Positions 32,113 to 41,600 of a stretch of 64,000 bases of DNA are shown piece by piece. The notes below the pieces were generated by a model that was not told where the DNA came from, searched no databases, and saw nothing but the letters and a program-made list of their open reading frames with translations. The translations under genes and the position numbers were made by a program. Source of the DNA: REEB481 sp964586595 (GTDB taxonomy: Bacteria; Bacteroidota; Bacteroidia; NS11-12g; UBA955). Position 1 is the first letter of the stretch; every line of letters starts with the position of its first letter. The DNA lies in NCBI GenBank assembly GCA_964586595.1, contig CAZPHB010000005.1:62001-126000 (forward strand), read 5' to 3'.

Positions 32113-33843
32113 ATGAAAAAGATTACCCTACTCGGCGCGGCGATGCTTGCCGCACTGCGCATGCTTCCCGCACAGGATTTTTGCTCCTTGGTGCATATTC
32201 CTCTGGCAGAGCGAATTGCTGCAGCGGACCTTATTGTTTCTGCAAAACTGGTCCGCCAGGAATGCTTCCGCAATGTGCGCGACGGACGTATTTATACCCG
32301 TAATTTCCTGGTGCCCGATGCGTCATGGAAAGGCCTTTTGCAATTGCCTGCTTCGATAGAAATGATATCTGAAGGCGGAACACTTGATGGCGAAGGCATG
32401 AGTTATACCAATACCCTGATGCCGGTTCAGGGAACTGAAGGAATTTGGTTCCTGCACCGCGATGCTGCCACAGGTGCATTGTTGCCCTATGCCAGTTTGC
32501 AGGGTTTACTGCGGAAGCAGGAAGGCGTGTACTTCGATTACGACGGCAAACGACTCGGTGCTGCCAGTGATTTCCTTGCGCTTCCTGAAGTGCGCGCCGA
32601 ACGTAACGAAGTTTCCAGACCAGCAGTACAAGGACAGCCGCTGCGTGCCGGAGCCATCAGCTTCAGTCCCAAAACGGCCGTTGCCGGAATCGGACAGGTG
32701 CTGACCATCACAGGCAGCGGCTTCGGCAACACCAGGGGAAACAGCTATGTGGCTTTTAATCCTTATGGAATGGGATTCAGCGACGAAACACTTTCTTCCA
32801 CCTTCCGCTACATTCTTTGGAGCGATACCAAGATTGAGGTGGAAATACCTTCCGGATACAGCACCTTAATCAGGGTGGTGAGCAGTTCGGGTGTGCAGGA
32901 GTCAACCGACAGCCTGCGCATTCTGGCAAATGTTTCGATGCGGCAATTCAATCCTGCAGATCTTTTTTACCTGAACAACCAGAATGGGGCAGGCGGCTAC
33001 TATTGGACCATGCACCACGACTTGCACAACAACAGCGAAGCGAAACAGGCTATTGAAGATGTGTTCCGTCACTATCGCTGTCGCACCGGCGTGCACTATA
33101 CCCTGGAACAGCGCGGCACTTCTGCACGGTTCAATCTGGGCGACCAGGTTCAGTCTATTGCCTTTGATACGGCGGGCAGCGAATTGGCATCTGGCGTTGT
33201 AGCGCGTTACGAGCAGTTGTGGAGTTCCTGTGTTCTTGGCTCGGAGACCTTTTACTACGTGCGTGCGCAGGACATCCGCTTTTCCAGCAGAACCAACTAC
33301 TACTATGGCACCGGAGCAACGCCAGACGGGCTTGCCAAGTTCCGTTATGTGCTGATGCACGAACTGGGGCATTCGCTGCAACTGGCCCATGTGTCTGAAG
33401 AAGGACAAACCATGCATCCAATTGTGCACCAACTTCCGGCCATCAAATGGAACAAACGCGACAGCATTACCCGCGAAGAGGTTCAGGCGGCAACTTTTGT
33501 GGTGCAGCAATCGCGCAATTTCACCTTCCGCGCCTGCGGACTGCTGCCCATGCTGGAACCGGCCAATTGCAGCGACGTTTACGGCAGCACCAGTGAGGTT
33601 TCAGCGCTTCCACAGCAAAAAATAGAAATCTTCCCGAACCCCGCAACCGATGTGCTACAGATTCGCGGACTTAATCCTGGAGCGGTCCAATTCACAATCA
33701 TGAGCAGCGACGGGAAAGAATTGCGCAGTGGGAATGTGGCTGCGGGTCGTCAGATTGACTTACAGGACTTGGCTGCCGGTATATTCTTTCTGAAGCTGGA
33801 AATGGAAGGCACAAGCAGCGTGCACCGGCTGGTCAGGCAATAA
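32113..33843 (+). CDS. Secreted zinc metalloprotease with TIG domain and T9SS type A sorting domain
   Basis: 576 aa. N-terminal signal MKKITLLGAAMLAALRMLPA. Residues about 175-265 form an IPT/TIG Ig-like domain (AVAGIGQVLTITGSGFGNTRG). The catalytic region has HELGHSLQLAH at 416-426, a zincin HExxHxxxxxH site as in matrixin-type peptidases. A T9SS type A sorting domain occupies 503-576 (EIFPNPATDVLQIRGL ... GIFFLKLEMEG). Expected to be secreted to the cell surface or medium. Natural substrate unknown. Ends 6 nt from the convergent small membrane gene. Confidence 0.9.
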   Translation: MKKITLLGAAMLAALRMLPAQDFCSLVHIPLAERIAAADLIVSAKLVRQECFRNVRDGRIYTRNFLVPDASWKGLLQLPASIEMISEGGTLDGEGMSYTNTLMPVQGTEGIWFLHRDAATGALLPYASLQGLLRKQEGVYFDYDGKRLGAASDFLALPEVRAERNEVSRPAVQGQPLRAGAISFSPKTAVAGIGQVLTITGSGFGNTRGNSYVAFNPYGMGFSDETLSSTFRYILWSDTKIEVEIPSGYSTLIRVVSSSGVQESTDSLRILANVSMRQFNPADLFYLNNQNGAGGYYWTMHHDLHNNSEAKQAIEDVFRHYRCRTGVHYTLEQRGTSARFNLGDQVQSIAFDTAGSELASGVVARYEQLWSSCVLGSETFYYVRAQDIRFSSRTNYYYGTGATPDGLAKFRYVLMHELGHSLQLAHVSEEGQTMHPIVHQLPAIKWNKRDSITREEVQAATFVVQQSRNFTFRACGLLPMLEPANCSDVYGSTSEVSALPQQKIEIFPNPATDVLQIRGLNPGAVQFTIMSSDGKELRSGNVAAGRQIDLQDLAAGIFFLKLEMEGTSSVHRLVRQ

Positions 33844-33849
33844 GCCGGA

Positions 33850-34044
33850 TCAACGTTTTTTCTTGTTGGCTTCCTCCAGGCTGTCGATCAGTTGCAGGTC
33901 GTATTGCGTGCGGCCACGCAGTTCCTCCTTCTTAATGAGGGGAGCGTTTTTTACATACCCCAGAAACATCACGTATCCGCTGCCCAATACGGCCAGCAGG
34001 AATATAACGGCAACGATGAGTTTATTTCTTTTTGAAGTTTCCAT
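33850..34044 (-). CDS. Small single-TM protein
   Basis: 64 aa: basic start METSKRNK, one TM helix (LIVAVIFLLAVLGSGYVMFLGYV, residues 9-31), charged C-terminal tail (LEEANKKKR). Its ATG overlaps the last base of the dehydrogenase stop, so it is co-translated with it. No family recognised. Confidence 0.65.
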   Translation of the reverse strand: METSKRNKLIVAVIFLLAVLGSGYVMFLGYVKNAPLIKKEELRGRTQYDLQLIDSLEEANKKKR

Positions 34045-35129
34045 CAGGATGCAGGGAATTGAATGTTCAGGGATTGCCCAAGCTGGGTTAAGTCGGCGAG
34101 CACTTTGTCGTTCAGCGGAATGCCTTCGCGCAGGCGGGTTTCATGCATTTCCTGTTCCGGCGCACCGGGAATGATGACCGGATGCGCTGATGCCGCCGGC
34201 CTGGTGTTTTTGAATCGGCGGATCCACTGATCCAGATGTTCTTTAAAAGCATCCACCGGGCGGAATCCATCCACGCGCAAGGCGCCCACGAAATGCCCGA
34301 TACCGGCGCCGGGTAAATCGGGTAAAACAGGCAGAAATGCTACAAAAGGCGGTACCCAGGGGCCGTAGTTGGCGCCGCTCAGTACACCGCTGAGGATGTC
34401 CACCGAAGCCGACAATCCATAACCTTTGTATGAACCGTGCTCCAGGTCGCTGCCCAGAGGCAACAGCATGCCGCCATCCTTCAGTGCGGCAGGATTGTGA
34501 CTGGCCTTGCCGTCGCTGCTCACCAGCCATCCTTCGGGAATATCCTTGTTTTTCCGTTCGGCAATTTCCAGTTTGCCATTGCTTGCTGCGGAAGTGGCCA
34601 TATCCAGAATGACCGGTGCTTCTGCTCCGGCGGGGAAGGCCCAGCAAATGGGATTGGTTCCCAACATGCGTTCGGCGCCATTTGCCGGCGTTACCAACGG
34701 GCTGGCATTGGTGAGCGCAAAACCAATCATGTCGTGTTCCAGTGCCATCATGGCATGGTAGGCAGCTATGCCGAAATGATTGCTGTTTTTTACGGCAATC
34801 CAGCCTGAGCCACAGTTTTTTGCTTTGTCAATAGCCAGTTTCATGGCATGAGGAGCGCTGACCAGTCCCAATGCCGCATCCGCATCCAAGGTGCCGGTAC
34901 TGGGGGTTTCGGCCACCAATTGCATGTTGGGTTTAGGATTCACCCTGCCGGCTTGCCACAGTCGGATGTATCCGCTGAGTCGGGCCACTCCATGTGAATC
35001 AATGCCGCGTAAATCGGCCGCAAGTAATACCGATGCAGCAGTTTCCGCGTCTTGTATGGTGCATCCCATGTGCAGAAAAACCTCAAGCACGAACGACTTC
35101 AAGGCTTCATGGCGTATAAGCATACTCAT
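34044..35129 (-). CDS. Ldh family (malate/L-lactate/ureidoglycolate) dehydrogenase
   Basis: 361-aa NAD(P)-dependent oxidoreductase of the Ldh2 family. Recognisable: HMGCTIQDAETAASVLLAADLRGIDSHGVARL, the catalytic-region His in KNSNHFGIAAYHAM, NPICWAFPAG and DMATSAASNGKLE, and DGKASHNPAAL. The family oxidises 2-hydroxy acids such as malate, lactate or ureidoglycolate; which one is not readable. It has its own TTTG-N21-TAATTTTG promoter. Confidence 0.9.
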   Translation of the reverse strand: MSMLIRHEALKSFVLEVFLHMGCTIQDAETAASVLLAADLRGIDSHGVARLSGYIRLWQAGRVNPKPNMQLVAETPSTGTLDADAALGLVSAPHAMKLAIDKAKNCGSGWIAVKNSNHFGIAAYHAMMALEHDMIGFALTNASPLVTPANGAERMLGTNPICWAFPAGAEAPVILDMATSAASNGKLEIAERKNKDIPEGWLVSSDGKASHNPAALKDGGMLLPLGSDLEHGSYKGYGLSASVDILSGVLSGANYGPWVPPFVAFLPVLPDLPGAGIGHFVGALRVDGFRPVDAFKEHLDQWIRRFKNTRPAASAHPVIIPGAPEQEMHETRLREGIPLNDKVLADLTQLGQSLNIQFPAS

Positions 35130-35136
35130 GTTGCCG

Positions 35137-35169
35137 CAAAATTAGCATCTTCGCTTGCTGCTGCTCAAA
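35137..35169 (-). promoter_or_regulatory. Promoter of the Ldh gene (TTTG-N21-TAATTTTG)
   Basis: Minus strand: -33 TTTG (35166-35169), 21-nt spacer, -7 TAATTTTG (35137-35144), ending 7 nt before the ATG. Confidence 0.55.
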
Positions 35170-35309
35170 GAAATAAGGTTTTTTTACCCTTGATTATCAA
35201 TGAGTTACATGTTTTTTGTGCAGGATTTCAAAAAAAAATCAATTTTCGAGGCAGCGAAATGCAACGCTTGGGGGTCTTTCATCCACAAAGCGTACAATGA
35301 ACACGTTGA

Positions 35310-35840
35310 ATGACAGATCAGGAGTTGGTGGAGGGCTGCAAAAAGGAACTGCGAAGGTTCCAGGAAGCGCTGTACCATCGCATGTCCGGGAAGATGATGG
35401 CTGTATGCCTCAGATACTGTCAGAATCGTGAAGATGCGGAAGACGCTTTGATGGAAACATTTATGAAGGTATTTGACCACATCGGCAGTTTCAACCACCA
35501 GGGTTCTCTGGAAGGGTGGGTGCGTCGCATCGCGGTGAATACGTCCATCAATAAAATCCGCAGCAGGCGCTTCACGGCAACACTCGAAGAGCACGCCCTG
35601 GAGCAGGAAGTTCCTGATTCCGTGCTCGATTCCATGGAAACAGAAGCACTGTTTTCATTGATATCCAAATTACCGGATGGCTACCGCTTGGTCTTCAACC
35701 TCCACGTGATCGAAGATTTAAGCCATAAAGAAATTGCACGGATGCTGGAAATCGAAGAGGCTTCTTCGAGGTCGCAGCTTTCCAAAGCGCGCAAATATTT
35801 ACAAAGGCTCATCAAGAACCAACAGGAGGGACGCGCATGA
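35310..35840 (+). CDS. ECF-family RNA polymerase sigma factor
   Basis: 176 aa. Sigma region 2 (YHRMSGKMMAVCLRYCQNRE, DALMETFMKVFDHIGSF, the -10 recognition helix) and region 4 (LPDGYRLVFNLHVIEDLSHKEIARML then SSRSQLSKARKYLQRLI, a helix-turn-helix). Directs RNA polymerase to a regulon, usually including its own promoter. It overlaps by 4 nt (ATGA) a membrane protein with an outer-membrane barrel that is in the place normally held by an anti-sigma factor. Upstream, a possible autoregulated promoter is discussed under findings. Confidence 0.93.
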   Translation: MTDQELVEGCKKELRRFQEALYHRMSGKMMAVCLRYCQNREDAEDALMETFMKVFDHIGSFNHQGSLEGWVRRIAVNTSINKIRSRRFTATLEEHALEQEVPDSVLDSMETEALFSLISKLPDGYRLVFNLHVIEDLSHKEIARMLEIEEASSRSQLSKARKYLQRLIKNQQEGRA

Positions 35841-37144
35841 ACAGGCCTGCGGATTTTAGGAAACGCCTCCTTCAGGCAGAAGCACCGGTTAAGGAGCAGT
35901 TGTTGGCTCAGGTTTTTGCGTCAAGGAGCCGAAAAAAGCGCATGCGCATCATGCGTTTTGGCGTTTCTGCTGCTGTGGGCTGCATTTTGTTGTTGGTCGG
36001 ATGGTTGTTCTTCCGTCCGGGAATCACCAGTGATGCAACATCCGCAGCTACATCCCAAGTGCAACATCCGGGGCTTACAGAAACATCGAAACCTGCTGCA
36101 TCAACGAACCCCAAGCCGCAGGGAGCAAATAAAAGCTCCGCGCGTAATGCCACCAATTCAAAAACCGGCAAGGTATCTAGGGTACATGTACCCGCAGCAA
36201 CGCATAGGAACAGACAGCCCTTGAGCCTAAAAGATGAAACAACCATCACAAGCCCTGAGGCAATCGTAGTCCATGATGATGGGTCCTGGACGGTTTATCC
36301 ACCGCTAAGTGCACTGCCGCAACGTTCGCGCCCGGATTTCCTGGATCAGGTGCTTTTGGGTTCAAGAGGGTATAAACCTGTGTCATGGGGCCTTGATAAA
36401 CCTCAAGCGTCTGAACCTTCATCCATGCGAACCGGCAGGCGGATCACCACAAGTACTTGGTTGATTGATTTAATGACGGCGCCGGCATTGATGCAAGTGC
36501 GTGCTTCAAATCCTTTCTACCACAAACTGCTCCATCAAACCGAACAGCATGGTGGTTCCATGCAAGCGGGTATTCGGGTGGGCCGGCAACTGAACAATCA
36601 ATTTCGCTGGTTTGCCGGGGTAAACTATACCGAACAATGGAGCAAGTTCGATTGGCTGAAGCAAACTGAAGAATCAAAGATGCTGACGGATGTAAAAACC
36701 GTGGTGATCAAGGAGCCTGGCTTGCCTGACCGAACCATTTCCGTGCATGACACAACCATATTGCACAGCGTACACCAAACACATTATACCTCCGCAAACA
36801 GAAGCCGATTGTTCAGCCTTCCGCTGGGTATTCAATACACCATGCAGGGAACCGGAATTTATGTCTTCGGTGCCTTGGCGCCCGGTTACGTGTTCAGGAC
36901 TTCCGGCATGCGGATGCAGGTGGACGGATCGGTGGCATTTATGGAGGATCTGCGGTTTATGCGCCGGTTCCAGCTTGATGGATCGCTCGGACTTGGAATC
37001 CGAAAAACACTTGCCCGGGGCATATTCTTCACTTTAGAACCGCGTTTGAATTACGGGCTTCTCAATGCATCAAAAACATCATCCGCACACCATTTAATGC
37101 AGTTAGGCTTCAACGCAGGCATCAGTTTCAGACCCGGAAGATGA
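35837..37144 (+). CDS. Putative trans-envelope protein: cytoplasmic N-terminus, one TM, linker, outer-membrane beta-barrel
   Basis: 435 aa. Residues 1-40 are a basic cytoplasmic segment (DFRKRLLQAEAPVKEQLL, SRSRKKRMRIMR); 41-59 a single TM helix; about 60-225 a Ser/Thr/Pro/Lys-rich periplasmic linker; about 235-435 a beta-rich OmpA-like outer membrane barrel region (MQAGIRVGRQLNNQFRWF, FSLPLGIQYTMQGTGIYVFG, LDGSLGLGIRK, ending in an aromatic/FRPGR strand). The organisation would put its N-terminus next to the sigma factor and its barrel in the outer membrane. Coupled by ATGA overlaps to the sigma factor and the following secreted protein gene. A role as anti-sigma/sensor is inference. Confidence 0.75.
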   Translation: MNRPADFRKRLLQAEAPVKEQLLAQVFASRSRKKRMRIMRFGVSAAVGCILLLVGWLFFRPGITSDATSAATSQVQHPGLTETSKPAASTNPKPQGANKSSARNATNSKTGKVSRVHVPAATHRNRQPLSLKDETTITSPEAIVVHDDGSWTVYPPLSALPQRSRPDFLDQVLLGSRGYKPVSWGLDKPQASEPSSMRTGRRITTSTWLIDLMTAPALMQVRASNPFYHKLLHQTEQHGGSMQAGIRVGRQLNNQFRWFAGVNYTEQWSKFDWLKQTEESKMLTDVKTVVIKEPGLPDRTISVHDTTILHSVHQTHYTSANRSRLFSLPLGIQYTMQGTGIYVFGALAPGYVFRTSGMRMQVDGSVAFMEDLRFMRRFQLDGSLGLGIRKTLARGIFFTLEPRLNYGLLNASKTSSAHHLMQLGFNAGISFRPGR

Positions 37145-38661
37145 GGTTCCTTGTGCACATAGCGCCTTTATTCCTGTTGCATGCAGTACATGCGCAAACG
37201 GATACAGTGAGGATTCAACATGCGGACCTGCAAGCGTTCATTGGTGCGGACGGAAGTTGGGGCAAGTACAAGCACGCTGCGTTGAGTGTAAGGCATAATA
37301 CATCGGTGATGCCCCTGATTCAGAATATGGGCTTTTGGCTTACCGCCAAGGATGGGAATGGCAACATCGTTGCGTGCGTCCGGGACGTGTTTTCCGATAC
37401 AGGCAATTTTCAGCCGGGCCCATTGGGATTAAGCGGAACTCCGGCGGCCCCCGCCGCAGATTGGAATGAGGTATTCACCGCAGATGCGGCAACAATCACC
37501 AATCATCGGCAATCATTCCGAACCTCGGGATATCAGGTGCCACGCTCGTTGATGCGCTGGCCGGCGAATGGATTGCAAGGCTTCGATGCCGTATTGGCAC
37601 CGTATGTAGATTTCGATCAAAATGGCCGGTACAATCCTGAGGCGGGGGATTACCCTTATTTCACCGGATCTAATTGTGCCTATACTCTGGCGAACGATCA
37701 AAAGAATCCGAATCCGGGCTGGGGCAAGGGGCCCGGTATTGAAGTTCAGCAGCTGGTTCGCGCATTTGAATATGATGGTACACACGATGCCGGCTTCATC
37801 ATGCGCTTCACCATACATAATCGATCGCTTGTTTCTTATTACGGTATGAGGTTTTCCATGGTTGCAGATTTTGCCATTGGAAGCAATTCAGATGATTTCC
37901 TGTTGACGGATGTTGGGAACAACGCACTGGTGGCCTACAACGGAGGCCTTCAGGATCCTGCGTTTGGCGCAGGAATTCCTGCATGCGCGCTGATGTTGCT
38001 GAATAAAAAGGCTGCTGCTTCCATCTATTTTGAAGCAGGTGCAGATGCGGTAAAAGGGCAGCCCGTGAATCTTTCTGATTACCATAATTTGGCAAGGGCT
38101 CGTTGGAAAACGGGCAAGCCTTTGGTTTATGGGAATGCCGGCCTTGATGGGTTGCTACCCACAAGTTTTCTTTACAGCAATGGCACCGATCCTCAGTTTC
38201 CTTCTGTTTGGAATGAATGGGAGGCCGCCAATTTTCCGGGTCGCAGAACGGGTTTGGTGAGTACGGAAGATTTCGATTTGCCGGCCGGTGGTGCTGTGCT
38301 TGTTGAAGTCATGGTTGGCGCTTTGAAAGGAGTTGGCAATGATCCGAAACAGGTGTCTTCACAACTGGAAATACAGAAACAAAACGCGGCAACCCTGCTG
38401 ACTGCATCTACAATTCAGGCCGACATGTTCACTCCATTATTCCGGCAACAAGGAGAGAAGCTGGAGTTGCATCCCCCACGGGCCAATGCTCCGATTCAAT
38501 TAGATTTTTACAGGCTCAATGGTGCTAAATTGGGCAGCTATTGCATTTTGAGTGCGACTTCCTTTAATTTGAAAAAATTGCCCGAAGAGGGCCTGATGCT
38601 GGTGGTTGCGTCATCAGAAGGTCAGGTATCCAAAGGCGTAATTACTAAGGTTCAGAACTAA
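37141..38661 (+). CDS. Secreted protein, possibly with a divergent T9SS C-terminal domain
   Basis: 506 aa. Signal peptide MRFLVHIAPLFLLHAVHAQ. The body is rich in Asp/Asn/Gly and aromatic residues, e.g. the calcium-like PYVDFDQNGRYNPEAGDYP. The last 60 residues (LDFYRLNGAKLGSYCILS ... EEGLMLVVASSEGQVSKGV) resemble a degenerate type A sorting domain without the usual FPNP start; T9SS export is therefore possible but uncertain. No catalytic motif recognised. Overlaps the trans-envelope gene by 4 nt (ATGA) and is followed after 28 nt by the giant protein gene. Confidence 0.75.
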   Translation: MRFLVHIAPLFLLHAVHAQTDTVRIQHADLQAFIGADGSWGKYKHAALSVRHNTSVMPLIQNMGFWLTAKDGNGNIVACVRDVFSDTGNFQPGPLGLSGTPAAPAADWNEVFTADAATITNHRQSFRTSGYQVPRSLMRWPANGLQGFDAVLAPYVDFDQNGRYNPEAGDYPYFTGSNCAYTLANDQKNPNPGWGKGPGIEVQQLVRAFEYDGTHDAGFIMRFTIHNRSLVSYYGMRFSMVADFAIGSNSDDFLLTDVGNNALVAYNGGLQDPAFGAGIPACALMLLNKKAAASIYFEAGADAVKGQPVNLSDYHNLARARWKTGKPLVYGNAGLDGLLPTSFLYSNGTDPQFPSVWNEWEAANFPGRRTGLVSTEDFDLPAGGAVLVEVMVGALKGVGNDPKQVSSQLEIQKQNAATLLTASTIQADMFTPLFRQQGEKLELHPPRANAPIQLDFYRLNGAKLGSYCILSATSFNLKKLPEEGLMLVVASSEGQVSKGVITKVQN

Positions 38662-38689
38662 AACATCATCTATCGAAAAAAAACTACAC

Positions 38690-41600
38690 ATGAAAAAATA
38701 TATTCTTGCGATTCTTGGATTGGCCTTATCGGCTCCTGCGGCATTTGCGTCGCACATGATGGGAGCGGATATGAGCTACATCTGTCTCGGAAACGGGAAG
38801 TACAAGATTATTGCGAAGGTGTACCGCGATTGTCGTGGTATCTCTTTCAACAGTCCAACCACCGGTGCAACAGCCGCAGGTTGTTCCAGCACGAGTCTTG
38901 CGATGACCCGCACAAAAATCAGGGACATCACGCCGGTATGTAAATCAACCTCTGCTCCTTGCAGTCCGCAGAATACCACTACCGGCAAAGAGGGTGTGGA
39001 AGAGCATACCTATGAAGCAACCATTGATTTGAACCAAAATCCCTGGGCAAACTTCAAGAAGAACAATTGTTGCCAGATTACATTTTACATCGGACAGTGC
39101 TGCCGCAACGGTGCCATCACCACCGGTCAGTCCAGCCAGGACTTCATCACTACCTGTATGCTGGACATCTGCAAAATCGGTAAAAAGTGTAATTCCAGCC
39201 CCAGTTTGAGCAACGAACCTGTGGCTTACCTCTGCTGCAACCAGCCTTTTTACTTCAACAACGGTGCGGTAGATACTGCCGATTTTGATTCTTTGGCATA
39301 TTCTCTGGTGAATGGAATGCAGACGCTTTCTACTTCGGTTTCTTACGGAAGTGGATTTTCTGCAACCATCCCCATGACTCCTTACTGCCCTGTACCCGGT
39401 CAGAAGAACTGTACACCTGCGCCCAACGCAAAACCTCCAAGAGGTTTTTATCTGGACAAAGAAACTGGCGACATCATCTTTACCCCTACAGACTGCTCTG
39501 AAGTTGGGGTGGTGGTCATACAGATTGATGAATACCGGCGAGACAGTGCGACCAAGAATTGGGAACTGATTGGTCGAACGCGACGAGACATGCAGTTGAT
39601 TGTAACCAACTGTGGTCCGAATAACCCGCCCGAAATCAAGGGTAACAATACGTATTCGGTATGTGAAGGAGATAAGATTTGCTTTAAAATTGATGGAACG
39701 GATAAGCAATTTACCCCATTCCAAACCAAGGCTGATACTGTGCAGATGAAGTGGAACCGAGGTATTCCCGGTGCTACCTTTACCATCACCAATCCCAAAG
39801 ACCGCGAAAAGACCGCAGAATTCTGCTGGCAAACCAGAATGGGTCAGGCAAGCGATGTATTCTACACCTTTACAGTAACTGCCGCCGATGACAATTGCCC
39901 TCGTCCTGCAACATCCATCCGTGGTTTCCGCGTGAAGGTGAAGAAAAGGGCATTAGCTACAAGGACCTATACCAACCTGAAGTGCGGAAAGTTCGCTTTC
40001 CACAGCCAGCCAGAGGCCAATTTTAAAGGGCGTCCAAGCTATCGTTGGGAAATCCGCGACAGTTCGAACAATGTTCAAATTTTCCCCATCAATACCAAGC
40101 AAACCGATACGGTTCAGTTCAAGCGGGGTGGAAAGTACATCATTACCCACATGATCAACAACCCGGAAGATTGCCCGACAATTTATTACGATACGGTCAT
40201 CATTCCACCGGTATTCACCGCAGAGCTGGCCTTTGGTGCCGATACCTTTGCCTGTTATGGTTCCAGCATCACCTTCGAACCACGCATCACCAATGGTCCG
40301 GCTCCATACAAATTCCGTTGGGCCACACCTCATGACCACCGCCCCGGCGATACCCTGAATTCATTTACCGCAAAAATCACATCCGACTCTACCATCGCGC
40401 TGTTGATTACCGACAATAATGGTTGTGTGGATGATGATACCATAAAGGTGTTTGTAAAACCTTTGCCCATCGTGGATTTGGGCCCGGATCAGCGCATCTG
40501 TACCTATGAGAATACCACGTTCGATGCGCAGCACGCAGATACCATGCGCTATCTATGGTTCCCAACCATGGACACCACTCGGACCATCTTGGTGCATAAA
40601 GCCAATCAATATTCGGTGAAGGTCACGGAAACCATTTGGAAGTGCTACGCTTTTGATACGGTAAACCTGTTTGTGAATGATACCGTAGTTGCTTTGGCAG
40701 GTCCCGATAAGAACCTGTGTTTTAAAGATACCTTATTGATTTTTGCCAACGGCCTGCCGACCAGCCAAACGCACAACTATACCTGGAACAACATTACCTC
40801 GAACATCCCCATGGGGAATTTGAACTCCATAAGGATATTCCCAAGTACAGATCAATGTTACGAATTGTATTCATCTGTCACGCAAGAAAAACATACTTGT
40901 GAAGATCGAGATACGGTATGTGTGAAGGTGCTTAAATTGCCGGACCTGAGGTCTTCTGTTCCTGCCCGTTGCTATGATTATGGAGATCGAAACCTCGGAT
41001 TGGAAACCGGTCTGGAAACCAAGTTTGGCAAAAATGTGCGCTACTGGTGCCCTAAAGACACGCTGATGGTGGATTTCCTGGGCAGCAGCTACATCTACAG
41101 AACCAGCAGGATTAAAAACGCGGATTTGCAGGGTGGAAACCGCCGTTCTGACATGATTTGGGTTTCATACACAGATCCGGTAACCGGTTGTTTCAATAAA
41201 GACAGCTTCCGCGTAACAACCAATGGAAATCCAATCGTACAGCTGCAAAACAGGCTTTACTGCCAGGATAAAGGTTGCGCCCTGATGGATTCATCCATCA
41301 TCATCCCTAAAGTGAAAACAGGTGCCTTGTACAATTGGAACATCTTCAATGCACCAAGCGGTGTTCCTGCTTCAACCCTCATCAAAGACAAGAACCAGGG
41401 TACCGGATTGCCTCCAAATTATGAATTCTGCTTTGGTGACGTGACGGAAGATTTTTATGCCGGCACTTACGACATGGCATTCTTCATACAAGATCCAATT
41501 ACGGGCTGCTTCACACGCGATACCACCAGAATTGATATTGTGGGAGAGCCCAAAGCCAAGGTATTAAGCTTCCCTCAGGTATGTCTGAACGATGATACCG

